From positions 46,076,001 through 46,140,000 of the forward strand of contig JAZBRS010000029.1 in assembly GCA_037176725.1 (NCBI GenBank): 64,000 nt of DNA, written 5' to 3'. The first letter of the stretch is position 1. Every line of letters begins with the position of its first letter. Both the position numbers and the translations under genes were made by a program. This document shows, in pieces, positions 32,911 through 45,864 of this stretch. The notes beneath the pieces are model-generated. The model did not search any database and was not told where the DNA came from. It saw only the letters and a program-made list of their open reading frames with translations. Origin of the DNA: Posidonia oceanica. Its lineage: Eukaryota; Streptophyta; Magnoliopsida; Alismatales; Posidoniaceae.

Positions 32911-33630
32911 CCTATATGATGCTTATGCAAATGATTAAAGTTTTTTTTATCTTGCGCATTTTATTAACCAAAGGGAGTGAAGGATTGTTTGTAGTCTCTA
33001 GTTGCTCCTAGAAGTTCTTTTTACTTGCATTTTTTAGTTAACCATGGGGGAAGCAGACAAGTCTCTACTATCCTAAGCATGGCAAGTGCGAAAGGGAAGA
33101 AAATCAGTCAAAATGGCAAGCAACCATCATATAACACATCAAAAGGCATGTTCATGGCATGTGCGAGTGTTTGTGAACATGATGGTGAAAAAGAAACATT
33201 CATCAAGTCAAAAGACATGTAAGCATAATATGTGCGTGTATAGTGGCATAGCAAGAGTGTAAAAGAAGCATTCAACATCCAAAAAGCATGTATTTTAGCC
33301 AAACAGAGTATGTAGACATGCAATGTGCAAGAATTAAAGCAGTAATGAGCAAGTAAGATTAAATAAGGTAAAAGTAAGCAGACTGCAAGGGAAATGAGAG
33401 CATAAGCAAGACAGAAAGTAAATAAACAAGCAAAGGAGCAGAGTCAGGCAGAAAGAGAGCGTAAATCGAGGCGAAAGAGGTGCAAAACCTACACGAAGTA
33501 GCCACGAAGCGACTCGCTAGGAATTTGCACAGAAAAGCGATCAAAACAGGCGAAGAAGGCACATAAGGCGGACAAAACTGCAAAACAAGCGAGCAAAAAA
33601 GCTGAAAACGAAAGCCGGAGTCTAGTCTAC

Positions 33631-33649
33631 ATCCCCAGCAGAGTCGCCA
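33631..33649 (-). other. Primer binding site of element 1
   Basis: The minus strand reads TGGCGACTCTGCTGGGGAT, separated from the LTR B end (33651) by one base. It is complementary to the 3' end of a tRNA-Arg, as known for Ogre elements. Confidence 0.88.
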
Positions 33650-36577
33650 CTGTAGCGATCCCGATCGGAACCAGGCTCGCTAACTTTAGCGGCGATTGAG
33701 ATCCGAGGAAGAGGCTCAACTCGAAAACGCTTGAAATCGAGGAGAAAAGGGAAAGATAAGACAAATCAGAGTCGCCACCACGTCTATTAACGGGAGACGA
33801 GGAAAACCGAGGAAATGCGTGGATCAACACGCAAAACCAAGCAAGGAATGCAAAGCAAAGCAATGCAAAGGAAGATAAATGCAAACAAATGCAAAATAGA
33901 TGACTCTAGCCTAGGATAAAGGCAGTATGGTCATTGCGGGCCAAAAGACAGGGTAAGGACTCCTGTTACGTGCGGGGAAGGTATTAGGCACCCCCGACAC
34001 GCCCGAAGATCGGTCTTTCTAGGCTTACGCTCGCATACGCGGGGAAATGCAGGATTGAATGCCTATGTGCCTATAAATGCCTGAATGAATGCTCAAGGCG
34101 TGCTCTAAGTGGGAAGAAACAAAGCAGAGAAGTAAACGTGCTTTCTAAATGCTCAGCTGCGCTGTCCGTGTTCCGAATTAGGCGAAACCTAACCCGTGAG
34201 AACTCCAGATAGTAAGCATCACAGCCCTACATGCAAATGCAAGCGAGAAAACAAAACAGCGAGAAAACCATGCAATGTGATCGACATGCAAAGGAAAACG
34301 ACGTAAAACACGCAAAACGAGGCGAGAAATGAGCAATGTGCGCAAAACGATGCAAAAGAGCGAAAACAGCGCGCAAAACAAGACGAGAAAACAGAAAGGC
34401 ACGCAAAACGGTACAAAAGAACGAAACCGGCACGCAAAACGAGCGGAAAACCAGGCAACACACAAAACGAGACAAGAAAACAGAAGGGCACGCAAAATGG
34501 TGCCAAAACGAGAGCAGGCGCGCAAAATGGTGCCAAAACGGCGAAGCAAAACCTCGGAAAAAGCCATGAGAATGCAAGAATGCAGAAAGTGGTTAGAAAA
34601 GGTCAAAGGGGAGTCAAAACAACGCGTGTGTAAGAACAGACGTCATTCATACCACTCAGAGTAGGTGTGAAGACCTACAGAGGGGAGAGGGGGCAAACGG
34701 AAGGATTACCACCTCTTAGCGACTGTTTCCCGCTAAACTTTTCCACGGTGTGTCTCGCATGCTGCCCAAAGCTCGCGATGCGATCGGATCGTGGAAAAGG
34801 GGGAAGAAAGTCACACTAAGTAGCAAATCCAAGGAAAACTCAACACAAAACACACAGGAGTACGCGAAATGGGGATTTGAATAGACAAGCAGAAAGGGGA
34901 AGTCCTATTCTACATGCTCGAAGAGACAGAAAGCGAAAACAAGGAAAACTGTGCAAATGGCATGCAAATGAATGCAATGCAGGGGTTCAGGAGGACATAC
35001 CTGGAAATCCGGGAGCCTGATCTGAGATCTGTCTGGTCCATGCAGAAGAATGCTTCGCTGCGGTCGCCTGGGCAGCTTGCCTGAGAAGATCCGACGGCTA
35101 GATCAGAAGATATAGTAGCTCCAAGGCAGAAGGGCCAGAACAGGGGAGAAGAACAGATCTAGGTGTTCAGGAGGTCCTAGGGATGTACGAAAAGGTCCTC
35201 CCAAGTGAAAGGGAGCTAAAAGTGCTTAGTGTGTGCGAGAAGATGCTAGAATGCAAGACTAAATGAATGCAGGATGCATGCAAAAACAAGAAAAAGTAAA
35301 GAAAAGAAACAGGGAAAAACCAGGAGTTCAGAAAGCATTTTGAAAAAGAAAAGGGGCTAAAAGTGCAAATTTTCCAGAAAACAGGGCTCCATGGGAAAGG
35401 ATTTTGAAAACAGGGGAAGACAGAGGTCCACGTGACAAAAAACTAGGCTCAGAAAGGTGTTTTGAAAAGAGGGTATGCTTTGAAAGGGGTTTTAAAAGCA
35501 GAAGTGGACCAGAAGGTAATTTTAAGAAAATTGGGGTCTAAAATGCAAATTTTCCAGAAAACAAGGTTCCAGGGAGTCTGGGAATGCTAGTGGAAGGTCT
35601 GCATGTAATTTGGTAGGCATTGGAGCCAAGGTGCAACCTAGGGGCAAAATGGTCTTTTCACATGATTTTTTTTTTAAAAGATGCAAGGACCTATGTGTGA
35701 TTTTGAAATTATGTAGGGGCTGAAAATGCAATTCAGCATGGAAAATATGCTCTGAAAATTAAATGACAGGACCACAGTGCAATTTTTGGAAAATATGGGG
35801 TTAAAAATGCAATGCAGTAAGCTAAAAATGCATGCAACAGTTACTGTCCATTTAAAATGGACCTAAATGCAAATATGCAAAAGCAGAAGGTTGAAAATGC
35901 AATGCAATATGCAAAAATAAAAAATAAATCCTAAGTTGCTACAGTGCAATGGGGCTACATGCTAAAACAGTAAATTACAGGGACTCAGACTGCAATATTA
36001 TATGGTAAAGTATATGCATTTAAATGAAATGATTTAGTGCAGGACCTATATGCAAAAATCGAAAACAGAGGGGCTAAAATGCAAAATATCATAACAGCAC
36101 AGCACAGTAAATGGATCAGATTGCAAATACTGAATAACGTAAATAAAAACAGCAATTTAGCATAGTATTTAATTAAAAACCAAGCAGAATAAATAGCAGA
36201 AGGACTAAAGTGCAAAAATTGAAAAACTTAAGCTAAACATGCAATATTTACACCTAAAACTATACTGAAGAAAAATAAATGAACAGTGTTGATCGTCGAC
36301 GGCGACGAGCACTGTAGCACAAAGCTTCCAGAGCTCGTGCCGTCGACAGGGGAGGCTGAGGATGCGCGGGAAGGCGGAGAGCGACGTCGGCGATCGTCCG
36401 GAGCTCCGGGGGTCGACTGGAGCTCGCTCTGCTGGTCGGAGTGTCCGGAGGAAAAGCAGCCGGCGCTGGAGAAGGAGGACTGTCCGGTGAGCTGATGACG
36501 GAGCAGGAGGACCGGAAAGCCTATTCTAAAGGCTGGGGAAGCAAGAGAAGAAGGAGAGGAAGCTAGGGGAAGCAGTG

Positions 36578-36588
36578 ATTACCTTTTC
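36578..36588 (-). promoter_or_regulatory. Putative 5' splice donor in LTR B
   Basis: The minus strand reads AAAGGTAATC, as in LTR A (10778). In the 5' LTR this donor could join the acceptor at 32499, removing the PBS and leader from a spliced mRNA. Inference. Confidence 0.35.
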
Positions 36589-37529
36589 CCGCGCCTGAGT
36601 CGTTCCCCCGACGTCAGTGGCTTCAGCTGTTGCCGGTGGAGGCCGTCCGGCTGCTGCAGACGTCGCCGGCTGCTCGCGGAAGTTGGAATCGCTTCAGAAC
36701 GTCCCTCCGGTGCTTCCTGATCGACCGGACCGAAGTTCTACAGCTCAGGTAACGTTTCGGCTTTTCTGGGTTCAGAGGATGCTGCCGGAGGTCGAGGGAG
36801 GTGTCCGCTGCTCGTCGGCTTGGATGGAGCGTTCTGGGAGATTGCTGGAGGTGTGGGGAGTGATTGTGGGTGGTTGAATTGTTTTTTGGGAGGCTGTAGG
36901 TGGAGATTGGGAGTCGGCGGGTTTTCTGATCAGTGAGTGGTGTAAGTGTTTGTGGTGGAGTTTGGAAGCTGTGGTGAGCGGTTGGGTTCGAGGCCGGGGC
37001 TTTGGAAAGGTGGAGGCCTGGTGAGTAACTGGGTGAAGTTTGGGAAGGCCCGGTGGACTATGGTGAGGGGAATTGCAGATGGGTGGTGTCGGGTTGCAGT
37101 TGGTGGAGGTCAGGTGATTAGGAGTAGTTTTATGCGGTGAAAAGGCAGTGGAAGATCGAGGGATGAAGGCTGGCTGTTGGGTGAAGTTGGGGGGGGGTAA
37201 TTGGGAGGTGGATGAAGGCCTGGAGTGGGTTTGGTTTACTGGACAAGAAGGAAGAAGATTTTCTGAAGATTTCAGAAGGAATGGGAGAAGGATCAGGTGC
37301 GGGGATTGGCCTGAGATGAGGCTTCTCTCCGGGATACCACAGGGACTCCCGAACTCTACTCTCACTGCTCTCTTTTTCTCGAAATGGAGGGTGAAGAGGA
37401 AGAGATCAGAGGCTGTTTCAGGTGGGAAAAACGGTGGAATTCTGGGATTGCTCTTGCACTGATTCCTCTCTGGTCTGGCATTCACTCTCGGATGGCCAAA
37501 GGGTGATCGAAGAAGGGGAAATCTGGACG

Positions 37530-37537
37530 CTTATATC
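37530..37537 (-). promoter_or_regulatory. TATA-like promoter element of LTR B
   Basis: The minus strand reads GATATAAG. As part of the 5' LTR it is the copy that would drive the genomic RNA of element 1. Confidence 0.5.
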
Positions 37538-39460
37538 AGGCCGAGGGCTGCCGGTGCGCGCACTGGAGATTTTTTGAATTCCTCCGGTGCGAGTACTGCA
37601 GCAGAAAAGAAGCGGATGCCGGCGAGACGACAGGCAATTAAAGCCTCCCAGAATCGGGGCTGAGAGATGAGAGAGCGGCGGACGCTGTTGCATGATCTGA
37701 TGGAGAGCTTGAATTCAAAAAAGAAGGAGGGAATGGCAGCTGGCCGCGGGAAGGAAGCTGTGGAAAGAAGAAAGAAAAAAAACACAGAAGGAGGAGGAGG
37801 AAGAAGGGTTGCGTGGGCTGGACTGCTGCGGGCCGAGAAAAATAAAAAGAAAAAAAGAAGAAACGGGCTGGAGGGCCCAGTGAAGAAAGGGAAGAAAGAA
37901 AAAGAGAAGTAAGAGAGAAAGAGAGGGTAGAATGGGAAAATAAAATAGGTAAAAATAAACTAAAAATAAATAAAAATGTTAGAAGAGTTGTGCTGCAGAT
38001 TAGGATCTTAATTAAAATTTTTAATGGTCATTTTGAGTTGATTAATGTGTTTTGGGCCTGATTAGGGTTTTAGGGTTTTGGTTTTACTTTTAATTAGTTT
38101 TCACTTGTTTAAATGTTTGTTAATCCCTTTTTAAATTATTTTAAAAATTATATTTCTCTTGTTGGACACTTAGGATGTTAATTAGGATTTTTTAGGATTT
38201 AATTTCCCATTAATCAGGATGTTTTTTAGATTTTTAAGTTGTAGTCTTGTTAAGGTTTTTTTTTTTTTGTCTTAAGTCTTTTTAAGTTATGTCTTGATTT
38301 TTTATTTATCGATTTTTCTTGAAGCTTTTAGTTGGATTTTTCTGGTTTGATAGGGTGTTTCTTAAGCCTTTCAGATGTGTTTTTCTTTCCCTTTTTTAAT
38401 TAAGTTTTTAACTTGTTTCTCTTATGTTTATTAGGTTAAGTCTTTTGACTTCCTTAATTACTTGTTTTAGCATTTGATTTTTTTTAATTCTTGTTTTTGG
38501 GTTTGTTTTTAATTCTTCTGATGGGTTTTTACCTTTGGTGGGTTTTGATTTTATTTTAGTTTTTTCCTTGATTTTTCAGTGTTTTCTTTTAATTTGTTTT
38601 GCATTTTTTAGTTTGCATGTTTGGTTTTTCCTTTAGCTTGCTTAAGTTAAGTTTAAGTTGTTGATTGCTTGTTTAACATTTTTTTTTTTAATTGTTTTTC
38701 CATAGGGTTCTGATTTGTTTCTTTTGTGTTTTGAGATTTTGCAGATTTTTATGGGTTTTTGTGGATTTTTGCAAAAGGGAGAAAAGGAAAAGAGAAGGAG
38801 GGAAGAAATGGAATAAAAAGGGAAATAAAAGGGGAAAAGATAGGTTGGGGGAAAACGATTTTTTAAAAAATTCAGAAAAGGTGTTAAAAATAAAGTAAAA
38901 ATAGGGATAAAATAGAGGAGGGATAGAAGCACAGAGGGGGCCCACAGCCAGACCAGAAAAAGGATAAGAAAGGGATGAAAAGAGTGATGATAATCAGGAG
39001 AGAGAGAGGAGAGAGAAAATGATAATCCCAGAGAGAGAAAAGGATAATTTGGATGAAAGAGGGTCCTAAAGGTCTTGGAATGGGGTGAGAATTGGTAAGT
39101 GGGTAGTCTAGGGTTAGAAGTCTTGGTTCTGAAGTTTTGGTCTGGTTCTAAGGAGGTTTTGGAGGGGTTTCAAGGTGTAGAAAAAGGATAGTTTCACTTA
39201 AGTTTTCTAGGGTTTTTGGGAATGGGTTAGGCTTGGAAATTCCTAGGTCTTTGGGTAGGTTTGTTGAGTGGATAGTGGTGGGTTTTCCTATGAATTTTGG
39301 TTAGGTTTTGGGGTTGGGAAGGGGGGTAAAGGTTTAGGTCAAAATGGGCTGTTTTTGAAGGGCAGAGAGGAGGATTAGGGCTAGGGTTTGGTTGGGGTTT
39401 GATCCAGCAATCACCAAGAGGGCTCCAAGGGTCTAGGCCTGTCAAGATGGGGTGTCAACA

Positions 39461-39465
39461 GCAGC
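39461..39465. repeat. Target site duplication of element 1, right copy (GCAGC)
   Basis: It directly follows the LTR B terminus and equals 7842-7846. The sequence after it continues LTR E. Confidence 0.9.
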
Positions 39466-41186
39466 TCGCGGGAGAAAACTGGTGGAAAAAAATGCAGAGA
39501 AGGTGGGGAAGAAGAGGGGGAAGAAGAAAGGCGGGCCGGACTGTGCTGCGGGCCGAGAAAAAGAAGGAAAAATTGAAGGAAAAAGAGAAATGGGCCGACG
39601 GGCCCAGTAAGGAAAAGAAAGAAAGAAAGAAGAGAAATAAGAAAGAAAGAAGGGGTAGAATGGGGTAATAAAATTAATACAAATGAACTAAAAATAAATA
39701 AAAATACTAGGAAGGCTGTGTTGTGAATTAGGATTTTAATTAGATTTTTTAATGACCATTTTGGGTTGATTAATGTGTTTTGGGCTTGATTAGGGTTTTA
39801 GGGCTTTGGTTTTGCTTTTAATTAGTTTTCACTTGATTAAGTGTTTGTTAAACCTTTTTTAAATTGTTTTAAAAATTGTGTTTCCCTTGTTAGATACTTA
39901 GGACATTGATTAGGATTTTTTTAGGATTTATTTTCGTATTAATCAGGATTGGTTTTAGGTTTTTAAGTCTTAGTCTTCTTAGGGTTTTATTTTCTTTCTT
40001 ATGTCTTTTAAGTTATGCTTTGATTTTTATTTGTTGATTTTTCTTGAAGTTTTTAGTTAGATTTCTCTGGTTTGATGGGGTGTTTTTAAGTCTTTTAAAT
40101 GTGTTTTTTTTCTGATCCTTTTAATTAAGTTTTAATTTGTTTTTTTTTCTTAGGTTTGCTAGGTTAAGTCTTTTGCTTCTTTAATTAGTTGTTTTAGTGT
40201 TTGTTTTTTTAATTCTCCTTTTTAGGGTTTGTTTTTTTTTTAATTCTTCTGAAGGGGTTTTTACCTTTGGTGGGTTTTGATTTATTTTTGTTTTTTCCTT
40301 GATTTTTCAGTGTTTTCTTTTGATTTGTTTTGCACTTTTTAGTTTGCATGCTTGACTTTCTTTTTTAGCTTAATTTAGTTAAGTTTAAGTTTTTAATTGC
40401 TTGTTTGGTGTTTTTTAGTTGTTTTTCTTGGAACTCTGATTTGTTTCTTTTATGTTTTGGGGTTTTACAGATTTTTAGGGGTTTTCATGGATTTTTGCAA
40501 AAGAGGGCGAAAGAAAAGAGAAGGAGGAAGGAAATGGAAAAAAAGGGAAATAAAAGGGGAAGAGATGAGTTGGAGGGAAATGATTTTTTAAAATTCAAGG
40601 AAAATGTTAAAAATAAAGTAAAAATAGGAATAAGATAGAGAAGGGATAGAAGCACAAAGGGGGCCCACAGCCAGGCAAGAAAAGGAGTAAGAGGGTGATG
40701 AAAAGAGAGATGATAATCAGGAGAGAGAGAGGAGAGAGAAAATGATAATTCTGGAGCGAGAAAAGGATAATTAGGGCATACGGAAGGCTTAGAGGTCTTG
40801 GAATGGGATGAAACTTGGGGAGTGGGTAGTCTAAGTTTTGAAGAGCTGGGTCTGAAGTTTTGGTTTGGTTTCAAGAAGGTTTTGGAGGGGTTTTAAGGTG
40901 TAGAAAAAGGGAAGTTTTACCTAGGTTTTCTAGGGTTTTTGGGAATGGTCTTGGTTTGAGAATTTCTAAGTTCTTGGGCAGGTTTGCTAAGTGGGTGTTG
41001 GTGGGTTTTCCTATGGATTTTGGTCAGGTTTTGAGCTTGGGAAGAGGGGTAAAGGCTTAGGTCAAGTCGGCTTGGTTTTGAAGGGTAAAGAAGAGGGTTA
41101 GGGTTTGGTTTTAGGTTAGGGTTTGAGTCCAGCAATCACTAGGAGGGCCCCAGATGGTCCAAGCCTGTCAAGATGGGGTGTCAACA
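39466..41186 (-). mobile_element. 5' LTR of element 2, outer part (copy E, part 2)
   Basis: This continues the LTR cut at 7846 and ends with the terminus TGTTGACACC (minus strand) at 41186. It aligns with 11945-13655 of LTR A with more divergence than LTR B shows. The sequence beyond is an Athila-like element, into which element 2 was inserted. No genes. Confidence 0.9.
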
Positions 41187-41811
41187 CCGGGGTTATTTAA
41201 TTGTGCAGGTGCCTAGTGCACTTGGCCCCTCCCCCCAGACTTATAATACTTTCCTGGCTTCTGGCTCATGCAAATTGATTAGGGTCAGCTCACGACCTGT
41301 CTTGGACCAGTTAGGAGCGTCTAAGGAGATTGAGTCACGTTAGGTCTAAGCTAGTGTGTTTTCACTTGTTGTGTGTTTGACTTTTGTTTCTAGAGGTTAG
41401 GATTTCACCCTCCTCTATATGGTCACCTCTCATCTAAGCCACTTTCTTCTAACTCTCATCTCTTTCATCTATCTAAGTGGTTCCCCAAGTGCATGAGCAC
41501 CTAGACTAGGGACCCAGCAACAAATCGGTTGTTGAGATCACCGAGCCCTGAGTCAGATTGACCTAGGGTGTCAATTTCATCATCTTCTATTTCATCATCT
41601 TCATCAACTTTAGATTTTGGTGATTTTGGATCTTTACTCTTTTCACCCCAAATGGATCTTGAAGCTAGAGCCAACATGAGAACCTACATGTACCCTACAC
41701 GTGTTGCTCAACCTAGTTGCATTGGGTTGCCTCCAACTCCCTCATCATGGGTTAGAGATCTGGCAGGTGAACCAGATCATCTATAGTGATCTCACCCTTC
41801 CTCAGTAACAA
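41187..41811 (+). other. 5' segment of the Athila-like relic
   Basis: It is mostly non-coding, with a short open frame (41568-41786) whose end reads NMRTYMYPTRVAQPSCIGLP, like the start of Athila-type Gags. The Gag core that should follow is missing, so there is a large internal deletion before 41812. Its own LTR is not recognisable here. Confidence 0.5.
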
Positions 41812-43182
41812 TTGGTCGTGTCCATATGTGAAACTGATTTTATGGACCAAACACTAGAGCAGGCATGGGCCTTTTTGGAATCACTCTCCGAAAAGACTCG
41901 GCAATGGGTAGATGAGACAGAAAGCCACATCTCTATTGTGGCAACTCAGCCAACTACATCGAAAGGAGCCATCCCTATTACTCCTACTGTATGGATGGAA
42001 GCTAAAATGGCTACAATTCTGCGTAGGTTAGAAGCCCTCGAGGTTAAAGAGACTCCTAAATCGGTTCATCAAGTTTCCATGTCTGTACCATCTAAGGAAT
42101 CTTCCAACCCCTTTAAGTGTGTTGACCCTATGGTTAACAACCCTATTCTTTATGGCATAAGCGAGGATCAATATCTGGAACAAGTCAATGCCCTACTTCA
42201 GTTTAAGAAAATCCAGAACAATCCTTACTCTAACACATACAATCCTGGGTGGAGGAATCACCCAAACTTCTCTTGGAGTCAAGGTCCTCACCATGGAGGA
42301 CCTTCTCATTCGTTTGTGCCCTCTGGGCCTACGAATCAATATGTGCATTCTCAAGCACTGCATGGGCCTAATCACTTCAGTCCCATGTCAACACATCATG
42401 CTCCACTTGGTTTTCAACCTGAGCAGTGTTTAAACCGCATGGAAAAGAGCATCAAGTCCATAGAGCTGATGATAGGTTAGTTAGCTAGTGCCCTTACTGA
42501 ACAAGAAAAGGGGAAGTTGCCTAGTCCACCCATAGTTAACCCTAGACAGCCTATGAATCCACCACAAATGCCTTCTCAAGTTCACCACCTAAACAAGTAC
42601 CCTTTGAATGGTCAGGTTTTCCAAGCATCTCATATCCCTAATGGAGCTCTAGCTCCATTTCAATATGCACCATCTCACTCTGCTATGCTTAATATGCCTA
42701 TGTTGCCTTTTAGCATGACTAACTAGCCTGTCCAAGGTGGACACTTCCAATCCTCTATTCTAGGTCAAAACCAAGCTCAAAACATGACTCCTCAAAAAGG
42801 CCCAACCCAACAGCATCACCCTAACCAGGTTAATGCTATCCACACTCTACGTTCAAGTAGAGTTGTAGACAGTGATGTTCATCTTGCTAGGCCTATTCCT
42901 GTCTCTATGAGCCCATCTGGTGCCCATAATTCTATTTTGCTTGATAAATCTCAAACTACAATTGAGAAGCCAATTGAGCCAAGTAGACCTGTAGCCCCAT
43001 TCCCTTCATGTTTGACCTCCAAGAAAAAATCAACTAATGCCGACAAAATCTTGGATGTATTCAATAAAGTTCAGGTCAATGTCCCACTTTTGGATTTAAT
43101 CCAATAGGTCCTGAGCTATGCTAAGTTCCTGAAAGACCTTTGTACACAAAAGTGGACTACTGATGTCCTTAAAAAGGCTTTC
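41812..43182 (+). pseudogene. gag remnant of an Athila-like retrotransposon
   Basis: It is read in one frame continuous with pol downstream. The recognisable part is the region around NNPYSNTYNPGWRNHPNFSW, typical of plant Athila-type Gags, followed by a Pro/Gln/His-rich stretch. In-frame TAG stops lie at 42478, 42724 and 43105. Each is compatible with an original CAG. No zinc knuckle is visible. The N-terminal Gag core is deleted. Confidence 0.75.
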
Positions 43183-44292
43183 ATGGCGGCAAATATCAGC
43201 TCCATTCTCACTAGCCCTACCCCAGTCATGTACAAAGATCAAGGTTGCCCTACTATATCTTGTGTAATTGGCAACACCAAGATCGATCATGCCCTGCTTG
43301 ACTTAGGTGCTAGTGTGAATGTAATTCCCTTCTCTGTATACCAAAAACTAGGTTTGGGGGAGTTGTGTCCGACAAATGTAACCCTACAGTTGGCGGATCG
43401 CTCTATCAAGGTACCTAGAGGTATTGTTGAAGATGTTTTGGTGCAGGTTGGGACATTTGTGTTTCCTGTTGATTTTATCATATTAGACACCCAACCTGTT
43501 TCAAATCCCAATCTTGGTCGTCCATTCCTAGCCACATCTAATGCTTTGGTCAACTGCTGAAATGGTGTGATTAAATTCACATTTGGGAACTTGACTGAAG
43601 AGCTCAATATGTTTCATATGGAAGAGTAAGTCAAGAAAACAGGAGAACAACCCTTGGAAATAAACTTCATCTAAGAGGTTGAATCTGAGCTTCCGTATGG
43701 TGAATCCCTTGCCATGTGTCTGTCTCAATGGATGGAAGAATATGAATCTAAAAAGTACCTTGAAAATGTTAATAGCCTTTTTGACATAAACCATCCAAGA
43801 TGGGACCTAGTGCAACCGGAAACTTTAAAAGTTACTGAATCGGTTGCACGACCATCCATTGAGGTTCCACCTAAATTGGATCTCAAACCTCTTCCAGAAG
43901 GGTTGAAATATGCCTTTCTCGGATCTTCTGAAACCCTTCCGGTGATTATTTCATCTATCTTAAGTGCATCAGAAGAAGAAAAACTTCTACGAGTTCTTAA
44001 AAGTCATAAGGAAGCGATTGGTTGGACCATGGCTGACATTAAAGGTATTAGCCCATCTATAGCCCAACACCGGATCCACCTTACTGACGAGGCCTGTCCT
44101 AGTCGTAACCCTCAAAGACGACTGAACCTTGTGATGAAGGATGTGGTCCGAGACGATATCATTAAACGTCTCGATGCTAGGATTATCTACCCAATTTCTG
44201 ACAGCGAATGGGTTAGTCTTGTTCAAGTCATCCCAAAGAAATCTGACATTACAATAGTTGAAAATCAAGATAATGAACTTATTCCTACTTGA
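43183..44292 (+). pseudogene. Protease and pre-RT region of the Athila-like relic
   Basis: The aspartic protease has DLGASVNVIPFSVYQKLGLG at about 43300 (DLG in place of DSG or DTG), then QLADRSIKVPRGIVEDV and NPNLGRPFLAT. Stops lie at 43558 (TGA), 43627 (TAA), 43672 (TAA) and 44290 (TGA), all in the same frame as gag and RT. Each can be one C-to-T change from CGA or CAA. The pre-RT segment leads to WTMADIKGISPSIAQHRIHL, typical of this lineage. Confidence 0.8.
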
Positions 44293-44880
44293 GTCCAAAT
44301 TGGGTGGCGACTTTGCATCGACTACCGTAAATTGAATTCGGCAACAAGGAAAGATCACTTCCCATTGCCCTTCATCGACCAAATGCTTGAAAGACTAGCT
44401 AGTCATGAATACTACTGCTTTCTTGATGGCTATTCGGGATACAATCAAATCCACATAGCTCCTGAAGATCAAGAAAAGACCACCTTTACATGTCCTTTCG
44501 GTACCTTTGCGTATCGACGCATGCCCTTTGGGTTATGCAATGCTCTAGCCACCTTTCAAAGGTGTATGATGAGCATCTTCACAGGCATGATAGGGATCTT
44601 CATGGAAGTATTCATGGATGACTTCTCTATATATGGGTCAAGTTTTTCTGAGTGCCTTCACCATCAAGAGTCAGTTCTACTTCTATGCAAGGAGAACAAC
44701 CTTGTCCTTAACTGGGAAAAATGTCATTTCATGGTTAAGAAGGGCATCATTGTAGGGCACTTAGTTTCTAGCAATGGGATTGAGGTAGATAAGGCTAAAA
44801 TAGACTCTATTGCCAATCTACCACCTCCTAAAACTGTCAAAGAAGTCCGGTCCGTTCTAGGCCACGAAGGATTTTATCAT
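44293..44880 (+). pseudogene. Reverse transcriptase fragment of the Athila-like relic
   Basis: RT runs from WRLCIDYRKLNSATRKDHFP through FLDGYSGYNQIHIAPEDQEK and MPFGLCNALATFQRCM to the catalytic FMDD (44611-44622). FMDD with DFSIYG is characteristic of Athila-type RT. It is cut after the GHEGFYH segment at 44880, where another LTR begins. RNase H and integrase are outside the window or lost. Confidence 0.88.
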
Positions 44881-45864
44881 TGTAGATACCCCATTTTGAC
44901 ACGTGGCAGCGGATCAAACTTGGAGAAAGCGAGCTTGGAAACGGCGGATTCAACCTTTTCCCTAAAACCCAATCTTTCCACTCAAACTGACCCAATTTGA
45001 CCTAAAACCAAATCCCATTCCAAAATCTACCCAAAACCTACCCAAAACAATTCATTTCCCATTTCCCAAACATAACCTAAGCCTAAGCCCAACCAAAGCC
45101 CATTAACAGCCCAGCCTACTGTGTGGCACATTCAAGCACCGCACTCACGGGCGACTGGGCTTGGTCGCACCTTTGAGGAGCGACTAAGTCTGTCGCCTCG
45201 AGTCGCGGCGACTGGACTGTAAATCAGTCCACCTCCCAAGCTTCCCTGCCACCGGCCGTCTGTCTCCTGCCACGCCCGTCCCTTCACCACTTATGCAGTA
45301 CTACCTCCATGCGCTACGTGCTAAGAACCACTTACTCTCTGGCACGCCGTCGCTTCCTCGCCGGCGGAAAACCGGCACACACAACCCTTACTGTCACCTA
45401 CCGAACTTCCAGCCACCGGCAACCTCGACCTGCAGCCGTCACCTCCCTCGACTGCCACCCACACGCACAGCCTCTCATTGAGCCTCCCTCTGCCGCTGTC
45501 AGCTTGCCAGAGCTAATAGGCATGGAGGATCCCAGTGGCATGGAGGACCCTAGAATTCACACCCCGGCCATTGCCAAAAAACTAGAGCGAACCCATTCCA
45601 CAGCTGACTTCCATCGCTCCTCCTCCTTGGCTGCTTGTTCCAAAGCACAATTTGACCACCAAGACACCTTCACACAACCACCAGCAACATCACCAGCCTT
45701 TCAAACACATCCCTAGCATCCTGGACCGCCACGACGACCCTGAGCTCACCACCTCCTTACCGCCGCCGACCGACATTCCCAGAAGCCGCACCTCAACTCC
45801 GAACTCCGCTAAATTCTGGGCACACCACCGTAAGGCCGCCGCGAACTCATCTAGACCATCCTGC
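44881..45864 (+). mobile_element. 5' part of another Tat-type LTR (fragment G)
   Basis: It starts exactly where the Athila RT frame breaks, with TGTAGATACCCCATTTTGAC, which resembles the Ogre-like terminus TGTTGACACCCCATCTTG. Five bases before it (ATCAT, 44876-44880) are the candidate target duplication; the other copy would lie beyond the window. It is interrupted at 45865 by LTR C. It contains repeated GGCGACT-like words (45140-45220) and GC-rich text to 45864. Short frames in it have no recognisable relatives. Confidence 0.6.

Larger units (their letters stand above)
32317..33630 (-). other. Untranslated leader of element 1
   Basis: This lies between PBS and gag. It contains the conserved block (32670-32910) and a splice-acceptor-like site (exon start at 32498). 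The part from 32317 to 32475 is open in the gag frame but starts with no ATG. The segment 32911-33630 is A-rich with repeated GCAT and AAGCA motifs and no gene. Confidence 0.7.
7847..39460 (-). mobile_element. Complete Tat/Ogre-like LTR retrotransposon (element 1), 31.6 kb
   Basis: It is bounded by LTRs A (7847-13655) and B (33651-39460) and by the 5-bp duplication GCAGC. The PBS is at 33631-33649 and the polypurine tract adjoins LTR A. The order on the minus strand is gag, protease, linker, RT, gypsy-type RNase H, second RNase H, integrase and ORF3, then a long repeat-rich 3' region. This order, the giant LTRs, the tRNA-Arg PBS and the second RNase H fit the Tat/Ogre lineage. It carries a 3.4-kb foreign insert (25149-28508), three in-frame stops and one frameshift, so it is not autonomous, although its LTRs differ only by scattered substitutions. 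Confidence 0.93.
33651..39460 (-). mobile_element. 5' LTR of element 1 (LTR B), 5.8 kb
   Basis: It runs from TGTTGACACC at 39460 to CGCTACA at 33651 on the minus strand and aligns over its full length with LTR A. The block structure is the same: AT-rich 5' part, TATA-like box at 37530-37537, GC-rich block, ATGCAA-rich block, 30-base repeats at about 34300-34560. It adjoins the PBS on one side and the duplication GCAGC on the other. No genes. Confidence 0.93.
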
